Source of the DNA: Treponema pedis
Lineage (GTDB): Bacteria; Spirochaetota; Spirochaetia; Treponematales; Treponemataceae
DNA: 64,000 nucleotides
Direction of reading: 5' to 3'
Assembly: GCF_017161325.1 (NCBI RefSeq)
Contig: NZ_CP045670.1
Coordinates: forward strand, 620,001 to 684,000
Notes under the pieces: model-generated
What the model was told of the DNA's origin: nothing
Databases searched by the model: none
What the model saw: only the letters and a program-made list of their open reading frames with translations
Position numbers and translations under genes: made by a program
Shown here: in pieces, positions 1-8,441 of the stretch
How positions within the stretch are numbered: the stretch's first letter is position 1
Layout: every line of letters begins with the position of its first letter

Positions 1-1500
1 AATGCCCGCAGCGGAGAATATGTAAAAATTGCACCTTATACACGTATACCGGGGAATGATGCAACAATGGCCGTAACTATAAGTGAAGATGAAATGAAGG
101 CTTATTTATATGTAAATCCGCCGTCCGCAGGAGGCGTAGACCTTTCGGCGGATACCATAATAGCCTTTTTAAAAAATAACAGAGTCATTGTCGGCATTAA
201 CGAAGACCTTGTAAAACAGTTTCAGGATTCGCCTGTTTATAAAGAAGATTATCTCGTTGCGGAAGGTATTGAGCCGAAAGACGGGGAAGATGCACGCATT
301 GAATACGATTTTGAAGTGGACAATACACGTGTACGTCTTCAAGAAACACATTCAGGCCAAATTAATTTTAAAGAGCTTAACCTAATTCAAAATGTAGTTG
401 AAGGACAACCGGTTGCACATAAAATCCCCGCACAAAGAGGAAAAGCCGGAAAAACGGTAACGGGGAAATACCTTGAAGCTTCCAACGGAAAAGATGTTCC
501 GCTCCCGTTAGGCAAAAATACAAAGGTTGCTCCCGACGGATTAACTATAATTGCAGAGGTAAACGGACAGGTTCTTCTTGTAAAAAATAAAGTAACGGTT
601 CAAGAAATTTACGTTGTTGAAGGCGATGTTTCAATCCGCACTGGCAATATTACGTTCTTAGGTTCGGTTTTCGTAAACGGAAATGTAGATGACGGCTTTG
701 TTATAAAAGCATCGGGAAACATTGAAGTAAAAGGAACTGTAGGCAAGGCGGAACTCGATACGGAAGGCGATATAGTTGTAAGCCAGGGAATAATAGGTAA
801 AGAAGGCGGAGCTATACGGGCAGGAAAATCAATTTGGTCCAAATTTATTCAAAATACGGAAATAGTTGAAGCGGGAGATATGGTTGTCGTTTCGGACGGA
901 ATCATAAATTCCAACGTAATAGCCAACAGAAAAATTATTTGTCAGGGGAAAAGAGCCGACATTATAGGCGGCAATTTAAGCGCATCGGAATCTATTTCGG
1001 CACGCAATTTAGGAAGCGCTTCAGGCGGAAACGATACCGTCTTAAATGTAGGGTTTGACCCTAAAAGCAAAGAACGGTTAAATTTCCTCTTACAAAAACA
1101 GGAGATGGACGAAAAGAGTTTAGACGAAGTAAAACTTAATTTAGCAAGTTTGGAAGAAACCAAATCGCGGCGCGGTGAGCTTCCCAAAGATAAAGAAGAA
1201 ACTTATAAAAAAATGAGCGATTATAAATATACAATCGAAACTGAAATCCATGAAGTGCAAAAAGAAATTACTCAAATTCGTGAATATTTAAACACGCTTA
1301 AAAATCAGGGAAGGGTTTCGGCTTCAGGACATGTTTATGCGGGAGTAAGAATTGTAATACGCGATACCGTAGAAGATGTCAGAGCGGATTGTAAAGCGAC
1401 AACATTTTATTTGGATAGAAGCATTGTGCGTTACGGTAAATATCAGCAAGATACCGATGAAGATGTAAAGAGGGTACCCAGTGGCTATTCATCCAATTGA
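1..1500 (+). CDS. FapA/DUF342 domain protein, 5' end outside window
   Basis: The frame is open from base 1, so the gene probably starts upstream; the ATG at 67 is only an internal candidate. The part seen holds a FapA-type (DUF342) region: short polar beta-helix-like repeats rich in Gly, Val and Asp (about residues 180-330 counted from the ATG at 67), then a charged coiled coil (about 345-420) and a short beta tail. DUF342 proteins are polymer-forming, bactofilin-like proteins; in treponemes a member lies near the sigma factor WhiG/FliA and late flagellar genes, but that context is off the left edge here. The stop overlaps the next gene's GTG start, so the two are translationally coupled. Family is fairly sure, role is not known. 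Confidence 0.8.
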   Translation, partial: NARSGEYVKIAPYTRIPGNDATMAVTISEDEMKAYLYVNPPSAGGVDLSADTIIAFLKNNRVIVGINEDLVKQFQDSPVYKEDYLVAEGIEPKDGEDARIEYDFEVDNTRVRLQETHSGQINFKELNLIQNVVEGQPVAHKIPAQRGKAGKTVTGKYLEASNGKDVPLPLGKNTKVAPDGLTIIAEVNGQVLLVKNKVTVQEIYVVEGDVSIRTGNITFLGSVFVNGNVDDGFVIKASGNIEVKGTVGKAELDTEGDIVVSQGIIGKEGGAIRAGKSIWSKFIQNTEIVEAGDMVVVSDGIINSNVIANRKIICQGKRADIIGGNLSASESISARNLGSASGGNDTVLNVGFDPKSKERLNFLLQKQEMDEKSLDEVKLNLASLEETKSRRGELPKDKEETYKKMSDYKYTIETEIHEVQKEITQIREYLNTLKNQGRVSASGHVYAGVRIVIRDTVEDVRADCKATTFYLDRSIVRYGKYQQDTDEDVKRVPSGYSSN

Positions 1501-1810
1501 TTTACAAACTCTGTACTCTCAAATGGATAAAATCGGCCGGCAACAAGGTGCCGAGCAGCAAGCCGCTGCAACTGCAAAAAATGTGCAACAGCAGCAAAAC
1601 AAATTGGACGCCGAAAAAAAATTAAGCAGCGTGCAAGTGATAAACCCCGGCGATAATGAAGGGGTAAAAATTAACGGCGACGGGCATTTTAAAAAAGATG
1701 AAAAAAACAAAAACAAACCGGAAAACGAACATACCGAAAAAAAAGAAGAGCTCTCCGATAATTATATAAAAGACCCTTACTTGGGGCAACATGTGGATAT
1801 TTCAGGATAA
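1481..1810 (+). CDS. small hydrophilic hypothetical protein
   Basis: This 109-residue protein starts with GTG at 1481, preceded by an AGAGGG ribosome site about 6 nt upstream, and overlaps the end of the FapA-like gene by 20 nt. It has no signal peptide or membrane segment. The N-terminal third is Gln/Ala-rich (residues 15-45) and the C-terminal half is almost entirely Lys, Glu and Asn, so it is probably largely disordered. I recognise no family. Its position between the FapA-like gene and a membrane-anchored coiled-coil gene, with overlapping starts and stops, points to one transcript and possibly a shared role. The stop overlaps the ATG at 1810 (TAATG). Confidence 0.75.
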   Translation: MAIHPIDLQTLYSQMDKIGRQQGAEQQAAATAKNVQQQQNKLDAEKKLSSVQVINPGDNEGVKINGDGHFKKDEKNKNKPENEHTEKKEELSDNYIKDPYLGQHVDISG

Positions 1811-2407
1811 TGTTAGGCATTGCAATTAGTTTATTTATATTTAATATTTTTTTTTCTCATAATTTTTTATCTTAAGCTGCAAAAACGCTTTTCAGGTAAA
1901 ACCGAAATCGAAAATGCGGAAAAACAAGTTTACAAACTTATAAGCGATATTACTTTTCATACGGAACAATCTATTACGATTCTTGAAGATAAACTGAATG
2001 AAACAAATTCGATAATTGCCGAATTGAATAAACGGATTCTTCTTGCAAAAAATGAAGAAGAAAAGCGTAAACAAGCCGAAGAAATATTAAAAAATATTAT
2101 ATCTCCGCAAAATTCAAACTCTTCATCAAAAACTAAAGCAAAAAAACAAAGCACATCGGCTTCGCCGAAAAGAAAAAAGACTGAAGAAAAAAAAGAAATA
2201 AAAAATCTTGAAATGTTTCCTTCGGAGCCGATAAAAATATATACAAAACAAATTCTTTCAAGTCCCAACCGCAATGTTTTACAGGAAAGTTCTTTTCGCG
2301 AACAAATAATCGAAATGGCGCGCAAAGGGCTTTCCGTTGAGCTTATTGCGGAAAAAGTGCCTCTTCCCATAGGGGAAATAGAACTTATCGTTTCCATGAA
2401 TGTGTAA
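1810..2407 (+). pseudogene. membrane-anchored coiled-coil protein (DUF6115/SwrB-like), frameshifted at T9
   Basis: An intact reading needs one base fewer in the T9 run at 1847-1855. From ATG 1810, which overlaps the previous stop, the frame gives a signal-anchor (MLGIAISLFIFNIFF) and then hits a stop. The downstream frame, open from TTG 1820, continues the membrane segment (LIIFYLKLQ) and carries a coiled coil (about residues 30-95), a Lys/Ser-rich linker and a C-terminal helix-turn-helix-like tail beginning SFREQIIEMA. Joined at the T run, the two give about 198 residues. The N-anchor, coiled coil and short C-terminal helical module resemble SwrB/DUF6115 proteins found near flagellar genes in other bacteria. 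It may be a real disruption, a slippage site or a sequence error; start at 1820 is unlikely because TTG there lacks a ribosome site. Confidence 0.6.
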
Positions 2408-2492
2408 ACCCGCATTATTAAATAAAAATGAACTCTAATGAATTAACATAGGAAATGAATTCAATTAAAATCCTATAAATTAAAATCTTCCC

Positions 2493-3257
2493 TTATTTTT
2501 CACCTTCAACCGACGGAGCAAAAAGAGCGAAGTCGTATTTTACCGGGTCTTCAGGACAAAACTCCCGCAAACGGCCGGTAATTTCTTCTACCGCTTTTCT
2601 GTCATTTTGTTTACGGGTTAAAAGCCCCAATTCCCTGCCGCGCCTTGCACAATGAACATCGAGCGGCAAGTACAATTCCGAAGGTTTTATGCTTTTCCAT
2701 AAACCGAAATCGACTCCGGCTTCGGAAGAGCGCACCATCCAACGTAAAAACATATTCAACCGTTTCGCCGCAGAGCCGCCTTCCATATTTCCGATATGCT
2801 TTACCGTACGTTCAGGCATTCCTCGTATAAGTTCCGAGCGAAAGCGGCTCATTCTTACAATGAGAGGTTCCTGCAAATTTTGAGGGGCAAATAAATTTTC
2901 AAAACCGCCCTTTTTTAAGTAAACGTTTTTTATCGCTTTTGCAATTGCAAAACTGTCTTCTCCGTTTAAGGTGCGGTGATAAAAACTTGTAAGAGTTTTT
3001 AACTGTGCAGGAGTTGCATTCATTAAAAAAGAGTAAGGCTCATTTTGCATCAATGCCATTAGCTTATCCGCACTTTTTAAAATAGCCGTTCTATTTCCCC
3101 ATGCAAAAATCGAAACAAAAAATCCGGCTATTTCTATATCTTCTTTTTTTGAAAACTTATGAGGAACACTTATGGGGTCTGCAGGAATAAAATCGGGATT
3201 TTCATACAAAGCCGCATTTTTATCCATTAGAGTTTTTAATTTTTTAAAATCGGTCAT
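2493..3257 (-). CDS. TIGR02757 family (DUF2400) protein
   Basis: A protein of about 254 residues. I chose ATG at 3257 because GTGGA lies 7 nt upstream; a GTG at 3269 overlapping the upstream stop is also open but has no ribosome site. The sequence has the features of the DUF2400 / TIGR02757 family: FFVSIFAWGNR near the N-terminus, MFLRWMVR in the middle and LPLDVHCARRGRELGLL towards the end, a helical arrangement reminiscent of HhH-type DNA glycosylases, though no activity is established. It is the last gene of a minus-strand run behind the Lys-rich protein, which it abuts. Family is fairly certain, function unknown. Confidence 0.85.
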   Translation of the reverse strand: MTDFKKLKTLMDKNAALYENPDFIPADPISVPHKFSKKEDIEIAGFFVSIFAWGNRTAILKSADKLMALMQNEPYSFLMNATPAQLKTLTSFYHRTLNGEDSFAIAKAIKNVYLKKGGFENLFAPQNLQEPLIVRMSRFRSELIRGMPERTVKHIGNMEGGSAAKRLNMFLRWMVRSSEAGVDFGLWKSIKPSELYLPLDVHCARRGRELGLLTRKQNDRKAVEEITGRLREFCPEDPVKYDFALFAPSVEGEK

Positions 3258-3268
3258 AGTTAATTCCA

Positions 3269-3901
3269 CTAGATTTTTAACTTAAAATTCTTTTTTAAAA
3301 TTTTTATAAGCTCGACCCAGCGCGGGTCATGCGAGTCCGCAAGCCCGAAATCTCCTACAAAATCGCCTCGCTCGGTAAAAAACCAATGAATTAAATTAAG
3401 CCTTACCTCGTTTTCATCAACCGGAGCATTTACAATTCTTAAAATATGAAACATTTCATCGGCATTTACAAGTTTCCATTTCCCGTCGCTGATTATGTGG
3501 TATACGGTACCGTCGCTTGACCTTTCAATTTTAAAACCTGAATTTTTTTGCTTTGCCCTTTGTTCAAGCCCGGCCTTAGCTCTCTTTTGTTCAATTTCGT
3601 TAAGCTCTTCCTGCAACGAAGTTACTTGCATATTGTATAAATGAACGCGGGCTTGTTCAATCAAAAATAAAAGACCTTCCTCATCAAGTTGCGGTAAAAT
3701 GCCGGTTAATTCTTTTACAAGTTTTTTTTCTTCCGCAGATTGAACATAATCGGTTACGGTTTTTTTAACTGAAGTTTTTTTTGTACCCGGCGAGGTTTTC
3801 TTTGCCGCCGCTTTTTTTACGGAGGCTTCCTTAACCTTGCTTTTTTTTGTAAGATTTTTTTTACTTGTCTTATCGTCTTTTACTTGCGTTTTCTTTGCCA
3901 T
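3269..3901 (-). CDS. Lys/Ala-rich N-terminal tail protein, function unknown
   Basis: This 210-residue protein starts at ATG 3901 behind a strong GGGAGGA site. Residues 1-50 form a histone-H1-like tail made almost only of Lys, Thr, Ser, Ala and Val (for example KKAAAKKTSPGTKKTSVKKT), which suggests nucleic-acid binding or a very basic tether. Residues 55-105 look like a short coiled coil, and the rest is a compact domain with a WKLVNADEMFHILR stretch and a Trp/Phe-rich C-terminus. I know no named family. It is followed directly by the DUF2400 gene. DNA or RNA binding is inference from composition alone. Confidence 0.8.
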   Translation of the reverse strand: MAKKTQVKDDKTSKKNLTKKSKVKEASVKKAAAKKTSPGTKKTSVKKTVTDYVQSAEEKKLVKELTGILPQLDEEGLLFLIEQARVHLYNMQVTSLQEELNEIEQKRAKAGLEQRAKQKNSGFKIERSSDGTVYHIISDGKWKLVNADEMFHILRIVNAPVDENEVRLNLIHWFFTERGDFVGDFGLADSHDPRWVELIKILKKNFKLKI

Positions 3902-3946
3902 AAATAAATCCTCCCAAATATTTCGGTAATTAAAAAACTAAAACTT

Positions 3947-5002
3947 TTATAAATCATCTACCATTGCGGAAGCTTTTGCATAAGCCGTAGACTTAGCTTC
4001 AAAGAAATCCGTCTTAATTAAATTGGCATTACTGTATTGACTTACCCAACTCATAGACGGCGGCTCTTGGTTGTGTCCCTCATAAATAGGAGCAAACCCC
4101 AAATTTTCGCAACGCAGATTTCCCAAATATTGAATATAGTCGGCTATCATTTGTTTATTTAACCCGGGAATATCATCTCCTATAACATAATGTCCCCACG
4201 CAATTTCCTGTTCGCAGCCTTCTTTAATCATTTCCCGAAAAGTTTGCACATTTTGCTCGGTAAAAAGCTGAGGCTCTTCTTTTTGCAATTCCTGAATCAT
4301 AGAGCGGAAAAGCCAAAGGTGGGTATTTTCATCACGGTTAATATAACGTATTTCCTGAACGGAACCGGGCATTTTATTATTCCGCCCAAGATTATAAAAA
4401 AACATAAAACCCGAATAAAAGTAAACTCCTTCAAGAATATAATTTGCAACACATACTTTTAAAAAAGCCAAAACACTTTTGTCATTTTGGAATTCGTTGT
4501 ATAAATCGCCGATAAATTTATTTCTTCTTAAAAGGTGTTCGTCATCTCTCCATTGATAAAGAATATCGGTGCGCTCTTCCGGTGAGCAAATCGTATCAAG
4601 CATATAACTGTAGCTTTGGGAATGCACGGCTTCCTGAAAAGCTTGAATTGTAAGACATAAGTTTACCTCATTAGCTGTTACATATTGCCCTACATTCGGA
4701 AGGTTCGCAGTTTGTATACTGTCCAAAAAAATTAAAAACGATAAGATTTTATCATAGGCCGTTTTTTCCGAAACGGATAATTTTCTATAATCCTGAACAT
4801 CGGCATTCATATTTATTTCTTCCGGTATCCAAAAATTATTCATAGCCTGCCTGTACCAATCGCTTGCCCAAGCATATTTCATATTATTAAAATCGTTCAG
4901 GTTGGTAGTATTTCCGCCTATCATTTTACGCTTATGCGTTTCGATATCTCCGTTTTCGTTAAACAAAGCTTTGCGCGGGAGAACCGTCTTTTCATTTATC
5001 AT
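3947..5002 (-). CDS. nrdB: class I ribonucleotide reductase, beta subunit
   Basis: This 351-residue protein is the small (radical-generating) subunit of class I ribonucleotide reductase, which with an alpha subunit reduces ribonucleotides to deoxyribonucleotides in the cytoplasm. All di-metal ligands are visible: Asp94 (FLDSIQ), Glu124 and His127 (QEAVHSQSY), Glu191 (LEGVYFY), Glu225 and His228 (RDENTHL). Tyr131, four residues after His127, matches the radical tyrosine (E. coli Tyr122). ATG 5002 follows AAGGAG and overlaps the stop of the AI-2E-type permease gene. No alpha-subunit gene is present in the window, so it must be elsewhere. Metal (Fe or Mn) cannot be told from sequence. Confidence 0.95.
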   Translation of the reverse strand: MINEKTVLPRKALFNENGDIETHKRKMIGGNTTNLNDFNNMKYAWASDWYRQAMNNFWIPEEINMNADVQDYRKLSVSEKTAYDKILSFLIFLDSIQTANLPNVGQYVTANEVNLCLTIQAFQEAVHSQSYSYMLDTICSPEERTDILYQWRDDEHLLRRNKFIGDLYNEFQNDKSVLAFLKVCVANYILEGVYFYSGFMFFYNLGRNNKMPGSVQEIRYINRDENTHLWLFRSMIQELQKEEPQLFTEQNVQTFREMIKEGCEQEIAWGHYVIGDDIPGLNKQMIADYIQYLGNLRCENLGFAPIYEGHNQEPPSMSWVSQYSNANLIKTDFFEAKSTAYAKASAMVDDL

Positions 5003-6123
5003 ACATAACTCCTTAAATCTTCATTTAATATTTCCGTATCTTTTTTTTCTTCCGTTTCCAATGCCATATCTAAAACAGTAAAAAATAAAATTACAATCAT
5101 AGGCCCTAAAATAATTCCGTTAAGGGCAAACATTTTTACACCCCCTAACATGGAAAAGAAAATAAGCAGCGGGTGAATTTTTATTCTGTCTTTTAAAAAA
5201 AACGGCCGCAAAAAACCGTCCATAAGACTTATCACCGAACCGGCAATAATCAAAAATAAAATTCCTTTAAACGGGCTATGTGTAAAACACATACTTATAC
5301 CTAGCGGAAACCAAATTACTCCGCAGCCTACCAAGGGCAAAAAAGTTGTAAAAAAAGTTAATATTGCCAAAAGCAATGCACTTTGTACCCCGAATAAAAT
5401 ATAGATTATAAATGATGCCAACCCTTGATAAAAAGAAACCAAAAAAAGGCCCTTAAAAAGATTTGCCGTTATTTCCTTTATTTTAGCGAATATTTTTCCT
5501 GAAGTTTCGGAATCAACCGGAATTGCATGCCTTAGCAAACCTGCAAGGTATGCACCGTCAATATAAAAGAAGTATAACGAAAAAGCGAAAAATATCAACG
5601 AAAGGAAAAACTGTCCCGCATTTTTTACGAGATTTGTAGCCGATTTTAAAATAGTATCGGAAGAAATAGAGGCTAAATTTAAAAGTTCTTTTGTTAAATT
5701 CAATTGGGAAATATCTATTGTTCCCCGTGAAAGCCTGTATACTTCGGCAGCAATCGTTTGCTTTAAATTTTCATTTTCAGGTGAATTTATTTTTTCAAAA
5801 AACATTACCGCATTTTGCGCAAGAGCCCTCCCCTGGCCGAAAATTTTTATAACTACAAACGAAAGAATCCCCGCAACAATTAAAACCGTAATAATCGAAA
5901 AAGTTCCCGCCAGCAAACTCTTTTTAATAATATAAGTTTTTTTTTCTTTATTCATCTTGGAAAGTATTTTATTATACAAGGGGCTTGCCAGCATATAAAC
6001 TACCGAAGACCAAAGCAATACCGTTGCATAAGGTAAAAATAATTTCCCTACAAGAAAAAGCATTACAGCCAATAAAATAAAAAATGATATCGTCTGAATT
6101 GTCTGTTTATCTTTTTGAAGCAT
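4999..6123 (-). CDS. AI-2E (PerM/YdiK) family membrane protein
   Basis: A 374-residue polytopic inner-membrane protein with the AI-2E transporter family layout: two N-terminal membrane helices (about 10-50), a third near 70-95, a soluble amphipathic stretch (about 100-170), then several helices in the C-terminal half, including the Pro/Gly-rich segment ending LVGCGVIWFPLG and the GPMIVILFF helix near the end. The family includes TqsA, but most members have no proven substrate (some are Na+/H+ antiporters), so quorum-signal export should not be assumed. It starts 2 nt after the nagB stop and its own stop overlaps the nrdB start, so nagB, this gene and nrdB are probably cotranscribed. Confidence 0.85.
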   Translation of the reverse strand: MLQKDKQTIQTISFFILLAVMLFLVGKLFLPYATVLLWSSVVYMLASPLYNKILSKMNKEKKTYIIKKSLLAGTFSIITVLIVAGILSFVVIKIFGQGRALAQNAVMFFEKINSPENENLKQTIAAEVYRLSRGTIDISQLNLTKELLNLASISSDTILKSATNLVKNAGQFFLSLIFFAFSLYFFYIDGAYLAGLLRHAIPVDSETSGKIFAKIKEITANLFKGLFLVSFYQGLASFIIYILFGVQSALLLAILTFFTTFLPLVGCGVIWFPLGISMCFTHSPFKGILFLIIAGSVISLMDGFLRPFFLKDRIKIHPLLIFFSMLGGVKMFALNGIILGPMIVILFFTVLDMALETEEKKDTEILNEDLRSYV

Positions 6124-6125
6124 CT

Positions 6126-6917
6126 TTACTTAACTCCTTTTTCGATATCTAAAAAATAACGGACGGTTTTTACTTTTAATTCGTCCGTCGCGGCATTATC
6201 GCAAACTATGATTGCTTTGGGGTGAAGCTGTAACGCACTTACAGTCCATAAATGGTTTATGCCTGACTCAATCGCATGACGCACCGCCCTTGCCTTTTCA
6301 TAACCTGTTGCCATTATAACAACCTCTTCCGCAGCTGCTATAGTTGCAATACCTACGGTCAAAGCGGTTTTAGGAACAAGTGTTTTATCTCCGTTAAAAA
6401 ACCTTGCATTCATAGCAATAGTATCTTCGGTTAAAGTTTTTTCACGCGTACGCGAAGCAAGAGAAGAGTAAGGTTCGTTAAAAGCAATATGTCCGTCCGC
6501 ACCTATACCTCCGAAAAATAAATTGATTTTTCCGTAAGAAGCTATTGCATCTTCATAATCGGAGCACTCCTTAAATTTATCTTTTGCCGTTCCGTCCAAA
6601 ATATGTATATTTTTTAAATCTATATCTATATGATTAAAAAAATTTTCCATCATAAAATAATGATAACTTTGAGGGTGATTTGCCGGAAGTCCTACGTATT
6701 CGTCCATATTAAAAGTAACAACATTTTTAAAAGAAACGATACCTGCCTTGTTTTTTGCAATCAGTTCTTTATACACACCGAGAGGAGTAGACCCTGTGGG
6801 TAAGCCCAAAACAAAGGGCTTTTCCTTTGAGGGAGCAAATTCGGTAATTTTATTGCAGATATAATCGGCCGTCCATTTTGAACAGGCGTCATAATCTTGT
6901 TTTATAATAACACGCAT
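6126..6917 (-). CDS. nagB: glucosamine-6-phosphate deaminase
   Basis: This 263-residue cytoplasmic enzyme converts glucosamine-6-phosphate to fructose-6-phosphate and ammonia, feeding amino sugars into glycolysis. Length and motifs match E. coli NagB closely: the phosphate loop [10 protein letters not shown], Asp72 in FNMDEYVGL, and Asp141, His143 and Glu148 in [11 protein letters not shown], all at the E. coli positions. ATG 6917 is preceded by GGAG. It heads the nagB / AI-2E-type permease / nrdB transcription unit, with a good promoter just upstream. No nagA or transport gene for amino sugars is adjacent. Confidence 0.96.
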   Translation of the reverse strand: MRVIIKQDYDACSKWTADYICNKITEFAPSKEKPFVLGLPTGSTPLGVYKELIAKNKAGIVSFKNVVTFNMDEYVGLPANHPQSYHYFMMENFFNHIDIDLKNIHILDGTAKDKFKECSDYEDAIASYGKINLFFGGIGADGHIAFNEPYSSLASRTREKTLTEDTIAMNARFFNGDKTLVPKTALTVGIATIAAAEEVVIMATGYEKARAVRHAIESGINHLWTVSALQLHPKAIIVCDNAATDELKVKTVRYFLDIEKGVK

Positions 6918-6937
6918 TTAATTCTCCGTATGCGTGG

Positions 6938-6967
6938 ATTTTAACATAAAAAAACTAAATTTGTAAA
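6938..6967 (-). promoter_or_regulatory. sigma-70-type promoter of nagB
   Basis: On the minus strand TTTACA (6967-6962) and TAAAAT (6943-6938) are separated by 18 bp, each matching consensus at 5 of 6 positions. The start of transcription would fall about 6930, giving a short leader with GGAG before ATG 6917. Confidence 0.6.
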
Positions 6968-7118
6968 CAGGGCGTATATTTTAAATTTTTACTTTTGTAA
7001 TATTCAACCTTATTCTGATATTATAACTTGCCTCTATACTTATAATTTAGTATATTCAATAAGGAAATTAAGTAATCGTTTGATAATTTCCAAAATTTTA
7101 ATGACTAGGAGTAAAAAA

Positions 7119-7436
7119 ATGGCAATGGTAAAAATTACCGTCGAAAATTTCGATGAAATATTAAAAACCGATAAACCGGTTTTAGTAGATTTTTGGGCAC
7201 CGTGGTGACCGGGCTGTGTGCAGCTCAGTCCTGAGCTGGAGGCGGCCGAAGCCGAAGTCGGTGATAAGGCCGTAATATCTGCATGTAATGTAGATAATGC
7301 AAGAGAACTTGCAGCCAAATTTAAGTTTATGACTATTCCGACTCTTATTTTATTCAAAAACGGAAAAGAAGTAGACAGGCACTCGGGTTATTTGGAAAAA
7401 AGCGAACTTGTACAGTTTGTATCAAAGCATATCTAA
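7119..7436 (+). CDS. trxA: selenocysteine-containing thioredoxin (in-frame UGA at codon 30)
   Basis: From ATG 7119 (AGGAG 5-9 nt upstream) the frame runs through TGA at 7206-7208 to the stop at 7436, giving 105 residues. Both halves are unmistakable thioredoxin: KPVLVDFWAPW before the TGA and the cis-Pro region FMTIPTLILFKNGKEV after it. The TGA replaces the first active-site Cys, giving W-U-P-G-C (Sec30, Cys33) in place of the usual WCGPC. A perfect hairpin at 7221-7238 lies 12 nt after the UGA where a bacterial SECIS belongs. Selenocysteine thioredoxins are known in treponemes. Automated callers start it at 7218 and lose the active site. A terminator follows at 7444. Confidence 0.93.
7206..7238 (+). 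promoter_or_regulatory. UGA codon and SECIS-like hairpin for Sec insertion
   Basis: After UGA (7206-7208) comes a 12-nt spacer and the perfect inverted repeat CAGCTCAG-TC-CTGAGCTG (7221-7238). With a realistic loop this is a 6-bp stem closing AGUCCU, which contains the G-U seen in SelB-binding loops. Distance and size fit the E. coli fdhF-type SECIS, which also lies inside the coding region. Confidence 0.8.
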
Positions 7437-7443
7437 ATTCCGA

Positions 7444-7470
7444 AAAGGGGCATTAGCCCCTTTATAATTT
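7444..7470 (+). terminator. rho-independent terminator after trxA
   Basis: AAAGGGGC-ATTA-GCCCCTTT (7444-7463) forms an 8-bp stem with a 4-nt loop directly after the trxA stop, followed by an A/T-rich stretch with a short T tract. Confidence 0.8.
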
Positions 7471-7542
7471 TCACACCTTATTGCTTAAAGCTTTATTTTC
7501 TGTTAAATTCCCGCTTATATTTATAGATTTTAAGAGATATAT

Positions 7543-8433
7543 ATGAATAAATTCAGTATAGAATTGGACGGCTTTTGCGGCACCCTTTTTACAGCCGAAC
7601 GGGCTTTCAATAAAAATAAAGTTGTAATATTTGCAGGAAGCGCGGACGGCGGATATACATCTTCAAAAATAATGGCGGAATTATTTTCCAAAAACGGAAT
7701 CAATTCCCTTGCCTTGGATTATTCAGGCTGCGGGAATAATACACAAAAATTTGAAAATATTCCTCTGGAGTACGCGGAAAAAGCCGCTTTAAAAATGCGG
7801 CGCATGGGCTTTACAAAAATAGGAATTTGGGGCTTTGCGGAGGGAGCCGTATATGCATTGGCGGCAGCGTCCTTTTTTCACGATATAAGCTGTGTTATAG
7901 CCCTGGCCCCCTTACATCATTTTATTTGCGGAAAAATCAATCCGTCAAAAGTATTAAGGAAAAAGCTTATACCCGTTTCGGCATTTTCCCTTGCAGGACA
8001 GCCTTTGCCGTTTTTTATTCCGCCTAAAATAAATAAATTTAAACTTGCGGTGCAAATGTTATTTGCAAGAAAAATACCTACTGCCGATATTTACCGTGAA
8101 GCAATGCTTAGCGCTTCACAGGCCTCCGTTATCCCTGTGGAACATATAAAAGGACAGGTTTTACTGATAAGCAGCGATGAAGACTCAATATGGCCGTCAA
8201 AATATTCTTCGGAGCAAATCATAAACCGCTTGGGAGAAAATCATTTCCGTTTTAAAAAAGAACATTTGGCATATCATTTTTGCAGCAGATATTTACTCCC
8301 GTTCAATCTTGCCGGAGTAAGATTAAAAAAGAAGCTTAAATATTTTAAAATAGAAAGAAGGAATTTTAAGAACTGCAATAAAACGCGTATTGAAGCCTTT
8401 AACCGAATATTGGAATGGTTAAAGGCTTGGTAA
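7543..8433 (+). CDS. alpha/beta-hydrolase fold protein lacking the nucleophile serine
   Basis: This 296-residue protein resembles the BAAT C-terminal / acyl-thioesterase-like branch of the alpha/beta hydrolases: an oxyanion-type start (VVIFAGSADGGY), strand-turn LALDYSGCGNN, nucleophile elbow, ALAPLHHF, then LLISSDEDSIW with a candidate acid and EHLAYHF with a candidate His. The elbow reads IGIWGFAEGA, so Ala99 sits where the catalytic Ser of G-x-S-x-G should be. Unless another residue acts, it should not hydrolyse esters in the classical way. It has no signal peptide. It faces deoC convergently with an 8-nt gap. Fold is likely, substrate unknown. Confidence 0.75.
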   Translation: MNKFSIELDGFCGTLFTAERAFNKNKVVIFAGSADGGYTSSKIMAELFSKNGINSLALDYSGCGNNTQKFENIPLEYAEKAALKMRRMGFTKIGIWGFAEGAVYALAAASFFHDISCVIALAPLHHFICGKINPSKVLRKKLIPVSAFSLAGQPLPFFIPPKINKFKLAVQMLFARKIPTADIYREAMLSASQASVIPVEHIKGQVLLISSDEDSIWPSKYSSEQIINRLGENHFRFKKEHLAYHFCSRYLLPFNLAGVRLKKKLKYFKIERRNFKNCNKTRIEAFNRILEWLKAW

Positions 8434-8441
8434 TGATAAGA

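Noticed and set aside
7040-7357. Minus-strand open frame across the thioredoxin gene
   Set aside because: It is the shadow of trxA; the plus strand shows both thioredoxin halves and an in-frame UGA with a SECIS-like hairpin.
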